From Zygotorulaspora mrakii (taxonomy: Eukaryota > Ascomycota > Saccharomycetes > Saccharomycetales > Saccharomycetaceae), in the NCBI RefSeq assembly GCF_013402915.1, contig NC_050726.1, positions 637,501 to 701,500 on the forward strand: DNA of 64,000 nucleotides, in the 5' to 3' direction. The position numbers and the translations under genes are program-made. Below the pieces are notes generated by a model that saw only the letters and a program-made list of their open reading frames with translations, was not told where the DNA came from and made no database searches. This document shows positions 57,130 through 64,000 of the stretch, piece after piece. How positions within the stretch are numbered: the first letter of the stretch is position 1; the number at the start of each line of letters is the position of its first letter.

Positions 57130-58008
57130 TTAAGAGTTTGAGCTCGAGCTCGTATCTGAGCTCGATGAGGACCCCCCATTTCTATTTGGTTGGTTAATTT
57201 TTCGTGTAGATAAGCTTTGTTTTTCCTTTGGGTCGTACCCACCACCATTTTGAGATGGGTAGAGAGCAGGGCTTGCTCTGTTGAAACCACTAGGCAGCGT
57301 GTAAGACCAACCTGGAGTAATGGTGGTCACTTGATCTAAGGTTGTACGGAATGTAGAGTAGTAGGTTACAGCACTTGAGGTGAATCTTCTCGTCCACGTA
57401 GTTGCTGTCATTCTTGTAGCAGGCTGTAGTTGCATTGGCGCAAATCTGGAAATGCCTGTTTGCATAGGATATGGGACTGTAAAAGATCTGGTGTCGATGC
57501 TTGCTGATGAAGTCTGTGTATTGGTATACGCCCGTGTTTGACCACCCGGTTGAGTCGTATCGGTGTACGTAAACGTCGTGCTTCCCTGCATCGATGTTAG
57601 TCTAAATCTAGGAGAGTAGTTGATAGTGTAGGAATCACGGCTCCCATCAACTGCACTGAAAACTTGGATATAATACTGACCGTTACCGCAAAAATCGGAT
57701 CGGAATGAAACCGTGTACGAGTACACATTGTTGGACGAACGTGTCACATCGCTTGCCGCAACACGCCTTCTAATGGGTCCAACTGCGTCAATATTGTCAT
57801 TTGGCCCATAGTTCAACGTGAAATCATACGACGTGATCCTGTTAGTTGGCGGATACGCTCCGTTATCCATCCACTCCACCGTAATACTGACAGTACCCGA
57901 GCTTCCCGAGAACGTCTGTCCCCGTTCCGGACTAACCACCGTCACATCACCGAGAACAGCTCCCAACAACGAAAACAAAAACGCCAAGCGCACAAAACTA
58001 AGCATCAT
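57130..58008 (-). CDS. KRE9: Beta-1,6-glucan assembly glycoprotein
   Basis: A 292-residue secreted O-glycoprotein (S. cerevisiae Kre9 276, duplicate Knh1) required for cell-wall beta-1,6-glucan and so for K1 killer sensitivity. A signal peptide covers about 1-20 (MMLSFVRLAFLFSLLGAVLG). The conserved N-terminal half has an Ig-like fold (TVVSPERGQTFSGSSGTVSITVEW). The C-terminal half holds the Kre9/Knh1 domain with RFAPMQLQP and a Ser-rich, lysine-containing end without a GPI signal. Matches YJL174W. Confidence 0.95.
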   Translation of the reverse strand: MMLSFVRLAFLFSLLGAVLGDVTVVSPERGQTFSGSSGTVSITVEWMDNGAYPPTNRITSYDFTLNYGPNDNIDAVGPIRRRVAASDVTRSSNNVYSYTVSFRSDFCGNGQYYIQVFSAVDGSRDSYTINYSPRFRLTSMQGSTTFTYTDTTQPGGQTRAYTNTQTSSASIDTRSFTVPYPMQTGISRFAPMQLQPATRMTATTWTRRFTSSAVTYYSTFRTTLDQVTTITPGWSYTLPSGFNRASPALYPSQNGGGYDPKEKQSLSTRKINQPNRNGGSSSSSDTSSSSNS

Positions 58009-58103
58009 CGTGTAGCAATCCCGACTGTGATCCTGCCAACCAAATAGAAAATCTACAAGCTCAAACGCTAATCTTCAACTTCGACTTCCTGGGCGAGTAA
58101 AAA

Positions 58104-58109
58104 CACGCG
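58104..58109. promoter_or_regulatory. MCB element ACGCGT before KRE9
   Basis: The MluI cell-cycle box bound by Mbp1-Swi6, about 100 bp upstream of the KRE9 ATG. Many wall genes are G1/S-regulated through SBF or MBF. Six-base match, so modest weight. Confidence 0.4.
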
Positions 58110-58451
58110 TATCAATATATCCACAAAAAACGCAAACTTCCTCCGGTCACACGCAGTATCCTGTCCCTAACTGAGCTTTGTAAGAGAACTAGTCAACACA
58201 ATGGCCCAATAATCGAGTCTCTGCAGTTGTGTGTGTTTACCAGTTTTCTTGCAAGTTGGCCCTGTCAATTTTCATTCTATTTTTACCGATCTTTTGATAT
58301 CCTTTGAGATCTCTGGCCGCTGCACCTGCCAAAAAGCGAAAAAAGTGTCCGACATTCCCCAGATCTGGGACGCACCTCTACCCGGACACTTCCACCGGAC
58401 ATCCCTGGACAGCCGGACAGAGACATAAAAGTCACTCTGAACGTCAGAAGG

Positions 58452-58459
58452 TTACCCGT
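58452..58459 (+). promoter_or_regulatory. Reb1-type site TTACCCGT
   Basis: An exact match to TTACCCGK midway in the KRE9/SWI3 divergent promoter, beside a T-rich tract, as in nucleosome-depleted regions. Confidence 0.5.
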
Positions 58460-58888
58460 CGATTTCTTCTTTTTTTTTTGTTTTTCCTGGCTATGGCAGA
58501 TTGGTCCGGCGTCTAGAGCCTTCAGGCTTCCTGTTCAGAATTTTGAATTGTTGTTATAATTCGAAAAAAAAAGTAGTGGCAACGAGAGGTTACTGTGAAA
58601 AGGTTTGTTCAAGCGGTAAAAGGGTGTCCCTGGGAGGAATTGCGCAAGTACTGGTATTTAGGGTAGAGGTACTCACGAGCAGGAGATCATTATAACAGGC
58701 TGTACTGTTTTTTCTTGGGTTAGAGATTGTCGCGTTAGGGTTTGTTCTACTTGTGGCGGTAATTGTGGTTCGAGAGTAAGCAAGGGAATCGAAACTGGTC
58801 GAAGGTTGGCGCGCAATTCGTGAGATTGGATTCTTGCAAATTGTAACTGGCAAATTTTAACTAGTGAGTGATTTGACGTTTCTCCATC

Positions 58889-61429
58889 ATGGCAAGCTCC
58901 GAGGTGACAGAGAATGCGGAAGCAAGCAGCGCACAAGACGAAGGCAGTGTGAGCCCGAAGAGTGAAACAACCGTCCGCGAGTCGAGGGAGTCGGGAGCGG
59001 AAGGCCATGCAGATGGCTGTGCCCGTGTTGCTGGCGATGCTGGTGCTTCAGAAGCGGAGAACGACGACGATGACGCGAATCTCTTTGGCGAGGAGGACAA
59101 ATCCGATGATGCGAAAAGCGTAACGGGCTCCGTCGAGGCCGGGCAAGAATCTGAAGATAGAGATGGGCAGGAAGCCGCTGATGAAGCCGAAGATGTGGAG
59201 ATGGCAGGTGGGCCCGTGGAGGCCAAGGAGCGGGTGGAACAGCCGCCTTTGCAGCCTGCCGAGAATACCACAGGTGGCGATGGCCCTGCACAGGAACGAA
59301 TAGACGATGACATCCAGATGGTGGACGTAGCGCCGCGGGAAAGTGCGGATTTGATCGATAGTGGCGCGAAGGTATCTGAGAATACACCAAGTAACCCTGA
59401 GGGACTGTATGTGGAGGAGAATGGCGTGCCGCAGACTCTAGGAGACGTCGGACTAGAGCCAACATCTGAAGTCGAGGCGGAGCCAGTAGTGAATGCAGTA
59501 GAGCCGAAATTGTTATCCGAGGCGATGTTACAGGAGAAATCTGAGACAGAGACGCAAACAGAGACGCAAACAGAGACGCAGACAGAGACACAGTCAGATG
59601 AGAAGTCGGCAGTGGCATTAGCAGAAAATCCAGCGGTGGAACCAGCTGGAAAATTGGAAGTGGAGTCAGCGGCAAAGTCGGAATTTACATCAGAGGCAGA
59701 GTTAGTGGACGAAGCGGAACCAAAAGCAGAAGAAGTAGAGCTAGAATTAAAATCAGAGGAGTTAGAACAAAACAAAGATGATGCAGAGGAGAATGAGGAA
59801 AGTGAACAAACTGTATCAAAGGATATGTTAATAGACAATGGCTCTCCGGAGACGGAGACAAAAAATGACGTCAAACAACTAGATCCAGACTCTCAGAAGT
59901 TAGCAATTCCGCAATCACATGAGATTGTTATTCCAAGCTATTCGAAATGGTTTAATTTGACCAAGATACATTCAATTGAGAGACAGTCTCTACCCGAATT
60001 CTTCACTAATAGGATACCTTCAAAAACGCCACAAGTCTATGTCAAATGTCGTAATTATATGGTAAACTCATATCGATTGAATCCAAATGAGTATTTCAGC
60101 GTCACCACTGCAAGAAGAAATATATGCGGAGATTCAGCTGCCATTTTTAGGGTCCACAAATTTTTAATGAAATGGGGATTAATAAACTATCAAATCAATG
60201 CCAGCGTATTACCAAAAAACGTAGAACCGCCATTCACAGGGGAATATTCTACTAAACATGATGCGCCAAGGGGATTATTCCCATTCGAAAGTTATAAACC
60301 ATCCGTTCAGCTGCCCGATATGGCGAAATTAAAAAACATGATGGATACCAATGACACAAATAGTGCCCTGCATAAATATATGACAGAAAGGAAACGCAAG
60401 AGAGATAAAGAAAGCGATTTAACTCACAAAATGACTGATGAGAACACTGTTAAGGATGAAGATGAAAAAAATAACAGCGAAATTGATAAACAAGAGAACG
60501 GTGACAATTCATCAGGAGAATCATCGAAAGGGGTTAAAAGACCAAAAGTTTTGGAAGAATCAGCTTCCAATGATGGTTGGGAGATTAGTGAAACGCAAAA
60601 ATTGTTAAAGGGAATTCAAGAGCATGGTGCAGAATGGTACAAAGTAGCAAAAGGAGTTGGTACGAAATCGCCAGAACAATGTATATTAAAGTTTTTACAG
60701 TTACCAATTGAGGATAGATTTTTGCATCAAAATACTAATAGTTCTGATCTTGGCCCTTTAAAATATGCCCCCCATCTGCCGTTTTCCAAAAGTGAAAATC
60801 CTGTTATGTCCACAATTGCATTCTTGGTAGGATTAGTGGATCCAAAATCAGTCCAGGCGATGACAAACCGAGCAATTAAGAGCACTGAGGATATAAATAA
60901 TGAAAATTTAGCTCAAGATACCGCAAAAGATGGATCTGAGATTGCGGTAGCATCTCTAGGGGCAAGGTCTCACATTTTTGCCACGAGCGAAGAAAGACAA
61001 ATGAATATAATATCGAATGAACTGGTGAACGTTCAATTGCAAAAAATTGAGGCGAAATTAAAGCTATTAGGTAAGATTGAGGCTTCATTGGGACTTGAAA
61101 AAAGAGCACTGCAAAGTGAACAAGAAGAAGTTTTAGTGCAGAGATTGGCATTTACTAAATATTCTGGTCAGGTCTACGAAAAACTAGAGAAATCTATACA
61201 CATTCTTGAAGATTCAGAAGGCGGGAACGATAAGCTATCAACTCAGCTAGCAGATTTAAAAAACATGTTATCTAATCCACCAATTTTGAGCATAGGTACG
61301 GCATTTGGGACATCGAATTCAGATGACTCTACCTCTTTATCAGCGGCAGCAGACAAGGTGAAATCTGAAGATTATGTCAAGCCAGTCTCGCTAGATGCTC
61401 CTCAATTTTATCGATATTGGTCCGCATAA
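58889..61429 (+). CDS. SWI3: SWI/SNF complex subunit Swi3
   Basis: An 846-residue core scaffold (S. cerevisiae 825) of the SWI/SNF chromatin remodeller. The first 330 residues are acidic and low-complexity, including a TQTE repeat at about 220-235. The SWIRM domain is at about 350-455 (YSKWFNLTKIHSIERQSLPEFF, NPNEYFSVTTARRNICGD, RVHKFLMKWGLINYQ). The SANT domain is at about 559-612 (NDGWEISETQKLLKGIQEHG, KSPEQCILKFLQLPIEDRFL). A coiled-coil/leucine zipper for dimerisation is at about 700-755. Matches YJL176C. Confidence 0.97.
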   Translation: MASSEVTENAEASSAQDEGSVSPKSETTVRESRESGAEGHADGCARVAGDAGASEAENDDDDANLFGEEDKSDDAKSVTGSVEAGQESEDRDGQEAADEAEDVEMAGGPVEAKERVEQPPLQPAENTTGGDGPAQERIDDDIQMVDVAPRESADLIDSGAKVSENTPSNPEGLYVEENGVPQTLGDVGLEPTSEVEAEPVVNAVEPKLLSEAMLQEKSETETQTETQTETQTETQSDEKSAVALAENPAVEPAGKLEVESAAKSEFTSEAELVDEAEPKAEEVELELKSEELEQNKDDAEENEESEQTVSKDMLIDNGSPETETKNDVKQLDPDSQKLAIPQSHEIVIPSYSKWFNLTKIHSIERQSLPEFFTNRIPSKTPQVYVKCRNYMVNSYRLNPNEYFSVTTARRNICGDSAAIFRVHKFLMKWGLINYQINASVLPKNVEPPFTGEYSTKHDAPRGLFPFESYKPSVQLPDMAKLKNMMDTNDTNSALHKYMTERKRKRDKESDLTHKMTDENTVKDEDEKNNSEIDKQENGDNSSGESSKGVKRPKVLEESASNDGWEISETQKLLKGIQEHGAEWYKVAKGVGTKSPEQCILKFLQLPIEDRFLHQNTNSSDLGPLKYAPHLPFSKSENPVMSTIAFLVGLVDPKSVQAMTNRAIKSTEDINNENLAQDTAKDGSEIAVASLGARSHIFATSEERQMNIISNELVNVQLQKIEAKLKLLGKIEASLGLEKRALQSEQEEVLVQRLAFTKYSGQVYEKLEKSIHILEDSEGGNDKLSTQLADLKNMLSNPPILSIGTAFGTSNSDDSTSLSAAADKVKSEDYVKPVSLDAPQFYRYWSA
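59546..59593 (+). repeat. 12-bp tandem repeat, four copies, in SWI3
   Basis: Four near-identical units ACAGAGACGCAA encode T-E-T-Q repeats in the disordered acidic N-terminus of Swi3. In frame, so tolerant of copy changes. Confidence 0.9.
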
Positions 61430-61788
61430 CAACAGCATAGCCTTTCTATCAAACGAATTAATTTTGAAACGATAAACGAAAAGGAAATCCGATATATAAC
61501 GGAATCAAAAACGTCCAATCATCGGTAAGATATGAATGCGTATGTATTATTAATTAATCTATAATGAAATCTTTACTTGATCTTCGTTGCTTTCAATCAC
61601 GTGATTAATTTTTTGGTATTATTCTCGAAACGAATTTCAAGGTGGGCATTTCATACAATAGTTGAGGTACGTGTCAGCTAGCGCATGCGAAGTATAGATC
61701 AGAGGGCTAGAAATATAAGGGTTGTGAAAGTGGCACTGTTTGTAATTTTCGCTAGTTTCTTGAATTCTTTTTTTAATTGGCTGTCAAT
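61430..61788. other. Intergenic, COY1 promoter
   Basis: About 360 bp with a perfect ATCACGTGAT palindrome at 61596-61605. No ORF or RNA gene recognised. Confidence 0.6.
61596..61605. promoter_or_regulatory. E-box palindrome ATCACGTGAT
   Basis: A ten-base perfect palindrome matching Cbf1/CDEI (RTCACRTG) on both strands, about 185-195 bp upstream of the COY1 ATG. No CDEII/CDEIII follows, so it is a promoter site rather than part of a centromere. Confidence 0.5.
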
Positions 61789-63828
61789 ATGGATCCGGCT
61801 GTATACCAGCATGCATATGATCTGTGGTCAAAAGTTGACCTAACGGTGTTACAGAAACAACTCGATAAAGATGTTATCGAAATAAAGGAGAAGGAAACTC
61901 TATCTCTAGAGTCAAGGAAACTCTTGGCGTCTGAAACGAAGAAGTTCAAAAAACTAGATATTGATGAGAAGTTATCACAGATCAATAAAATTATCAAGCA
62001 ATATCAGCAAGAGGTTGATAGTTTGACAAAACGATCCAAGAACAGTGAGGTTATACTACTGGATGTGTATGCAAAGATTGCCGAAGCCCCTGATCCTAAG
62101 TCACTATTGCGAGACTCTGCTGTGAAATTGAGCAAGGTTGATGATACCAAGGTATTGCAGGAACGAATAGATACTTTAGAAGACAAGCTAGCCAAATATG
62201 CAGATTATGATACTTTAAAATCCAGGTTACTAGACCTTGAGCAAAAATCGGCAGAAACGCTGGTTAAAAGAGTGTCTGCAAAAGAGCAAGAATTGAATAA
62301 AACCTGGGAAGAAAAGCAGAGAAATTGGAACGGAAGGGAAGATGAACTTGTAAAGCAAATTGAAATTTTGCGTAGCAGTAATGAAGCATTGGAGAAAAAG
62401 TTGTCTAATGGTGCACCTATGGCTGGAAATATTGAAACTGCGACGGCAAAGTTCACCAATTCCTCTGAATATAATATTCTAGCTCAAGAACTTGAAGCGT
62501 CGCAGACCCGGATTTTTCAACTGGAGAAGCGCAACGAAGAACTGAGTGGTTCGCTAGCCAGAGCTACTAGCGAGGTGGAACAGGAATTGCAATTGCAGGC
62601 TAAGGATTCCAAAATAATGAAATTAGAGAGTGAAAATGCTTTACTCATTGCATCATCCGATCGGAATCGTAAAATGCATTCAAAGGAGAGCACTGAGATA
62701 GAGAGCCAATTAAAATCTTTGAGGGCTGAAACGGATTCATACAAGTCAGAAATAACCACATTAAGAATGAAACTAGCTAATTTCTCAGATTACAATCAAT
62801 TAAAACAAGATTTATCGGCACTGAAGAGGATCGAGTTTGGTGCTGAGGATGACGAGGAGGATGGCAGCCAAAACCATAACGGAAATGAGCAATTGGCAGG
62901 AAATGGCCAAATTAAAATGGAGGCAAGTTTAGTTTCAGCAAATAAAAGACTGCAAAGAAATCTAGCAGAATTACGTGGCAAATATGCTGAGAACGAGGAG
63001 GAAGATAGAAAACTGAAAACTGAATTAATGGCATTGAAGGAGAAGGTGAATCAATTGGAATCTTCGAATAAAAAACTTGAGATGGATCTCGATAAGATCG
63101 AAGAGGTGGATCTTAAATTTAATGATACAGCAAGTATGATGTCAGGCGTCACACGTCAGATGAATAATAGAGGTGGTAAGTTGTCACCCACTAGCTCAAT
63201 TATAGGTATACCTGAGGAGATGGAGGGCCCTTCGATCATGGGTAACAACACAATTTTACCAATCATTACGAAGCAAAGAGATAGATTACGCCAGAGAAAT
63301 AGTGAACTGGAAAGAGAAATGAAGCGTTATGGCATTGATAAAAAAAAGATAATGAATGAACTGACGAAGCTGAAAAATGACAATAATGGCCTCTACGAAC
63401 GTATACGTTACTTATCGAGAAACAGCAATAATAATAGTAAAAATAATAAAAATAATCTGAGTAATAGTGACAGTAATGGCAGTAGTCATGCCAATATCAA
63501 CAACAACGGTAATAATGATTTGATTTCCCGTTTGGATGCGGAATCTCAATATTCACAAGTCTATGAGGATTCATTGAACCCATTAGCCAAATTCAAAGAA
63601 AATGAGATCGAATACTACAGGAAGAACAGACTATCGATATGGGAAAAATTATTTTCCAGTTTTGCTAAAATAGTTTTATCAAACAAGGTGACCAGGATGC
63701 TGTTTTTATTTTATTGCGTTGGTCTACACTGTTTAATATTCATGATGTCCATGTACGTGATAAATTTAAGTGGTTACATGACACCAGAAGTTGGTATTAA
63801 GCAATCAAGTAACGCAAATTTGAGATGA
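61789..63828 (+). CDS. COY1: Golgi coiled-coil protein Coy1 (CASP family)
   Basis: A 679-residue golgin (S. cerevisiae also about 679), orthologue of mammalian CASP, that tethers vesicles in intra-Golgi retrograde transport and interacts with Gos1 and COG. Long coiled-coil covers about 20-540. The family blocks TASMMSGVTRQMNN and SPTSSIIGIPEEME are present, then an Asn-rich linker near 545-580 and a C-terminal anchor at about 634-660 (MLFLFYCVGLHCLIFMMSMYV) ending with GYMTPEVGI. The ATG at 61789 is used; an upstream TTG frame is ignored. Matches YKL179C. Confidence 0.96.
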   Translation: MDPAVYQHAYDLWSKVDLTVLQKQLDKDVIEIKEKETLSLESRKLLASETKKFKKLDIDEKLSQINKIIKQYQQEVDSLTKRSKNSEVILLDVYAKIAEAPDPKSLLRDSAVKLSKVDDTKVLQERIDTLEDKLAKYADYDTLKSRLLDLEQKSAETLVKRVSAKEQELNKTWEEKQRNWNGREDELVKQIEILRSSNEALEKKLSNGAPMAGNIETATAKFTNSSEYNILAQELEASQTRIFQLEKRNEELSGSLARATSEVEQELQLQAKDSKIMKLESENALLIASSDRNRKMHSKESTEIESQLKSLRAETDSYKSEITTLRMKLANFSDYNQLKQDLSALKRIEFGAEDDEEDGSQNHNGNEQLAGNGQIKMEASLVSANKRLQRNLAELRGKYAENEEEDRKLKTELMALKEKVNQLESSNKKLEMDLDKIEEVDLKFNDTASMMSGVTRQMNNRGGKLSPTSSIIGIPEEMEGPSIMGNNTILPIITKQRDRLRQRNSELEREMKRYGIDKKKIMNELTKLKNDNNGLYERIRYLSRNSNNNSKNNKNNLSNSDSNGSSHANINNNGNNDLISRLDAESQYSQVYEDSLNPLAKFKENEIEYYRKNRLSIWEKLFSSFAKIVLSNKVTRMLFLFYCVGLHCLIFMMSMYVINLSGYMTPEVGIKQSSNANLR

Positions 63829-64000
63829 ACATAAAAAAGAAGGAAGTAATACCGTTCATTCAGGGCCCTTTTTCAATTTTTAAGGAAAAACAAAACAGTT
63901 AACAGTTATATATAATTAGGTGTATGTATAAAAATTGAAGGCGTGCTAATATGAAAGAAGTTATGCTTGTTATTCTGGTGTCACGGAAAATACAGTTAGA

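Larger units (their letters stand above)
58009..58888. other. Divergent KRE9/SWI3 promoter region
   Basis: About 880 bp. It contains an exact MCB ACGCGT at 58104-58109, 96-101 bp upstream of KRE9, and a Reb1-type TTACCCGT at 58452-58459. Pyrimidine-rich tracts flank 58465-58490. Small frames here look spurious. Confidence 0.55.

Noticed and set aside
58861..59874. 337-codon minus frame opposite SWI3
   Set aside because: Ser/Ala-rich shadow of the acidic N-terminus of SWI3; the plus strand encodes conserved SWIRM and SANT domains in one continuous frame.

Overview
This is a 64 kb piece of nuclear chromosome from a budding yeast of the Saccharomycetaceae. It is AT-rich, gene-dense and apparently intron-poor. 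Nearly every gene has a recognisable Saccharomyces cerevisiae counterpart. The S. cerevisiae chromosome IV (YDR484-YDR498) and XV (YOL092-YOL104) sister regions are interleaved here into one unduplicated track. Several S. cerevisiae duplicate pairs (PKH1/PKH2, ITR1/ITR2, WSC2/WSC3, IZH1/IZH4, KRE9/KNH1) are single genes here. This is what a lineage that diverged before the whole-genome duplication should look like (Zygosaccharomyces, Torulaspora, Lachancea or Kluyveromyces type). I cannot name the species from the sequence alone. S. cerevisiae names and gene orders are recalled knowledge; no alignment was run.

Layout. 1-40 kb is the YDR48x-49x/YOL09x-10x block: a partial SPO21/YSW1-like gene, YPQ1, TRM10, RFC4, VPS52, HMI1, VPS72, COQ3, VPS60, WRS1, RIB3, SLD5, the C/D snoRNA snR58, a YOL098C-type M16 peptidase, a PKH kinase, one unrecognised gene (26.1-27.0 kb), IZH, MZM1, TPT1, RSM28, VPS3, PUF6, an ITR inositol transporter and SEC20. 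40-47 kb continues with NDJ1, ERG24, HCH1, POP3 and a WSC sensor, joining the YOL104/105 and YNL280-283 tracks. A tRNA-Thr(AGT) at 47.2 kb marks a junction to ADI1 and ANY1 (YMR009/010), then PET127. 52-64 kb is the YJL172-176/YKL178-179 block: STE3, CPS1, RFA3, KRE9, SWI3, COY1.

There is no operon logic; the genes are independent housekeeping and regulatory units. Themes that recur are mitochondrial function (HMI1, COQ3, MZM1, RSM28, PET127), endolysosomal traffic (VPS52, VPS60, VPS3, YPQ1, CPS1), replication (RFC4, SLD5, RFA3), chromatin (VPS72, SWI3), tRNA and RNA processing (TRM10, TPT1, POP3, WRS1, snR58) and mating or meiosis (STE3, NDJ1, the SPO21-like gene). Several promoters carry sites that fit the gene behind them: an Ndt80 element before the SPO21-like gene, a URS1 core before NDJ1, UAS-INO before ITR, a step-type heat-shock element before HCH1, and RRPE/PAC before PUF6.

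I saw no transposons, LTRs, CRISPR, integrated virus or centromere. The least explained items are the unrecognised gene at 26111-26968, a 0.97 kb gap where PAC11 would be expected, and a possible very short intron upstream of VPS52.
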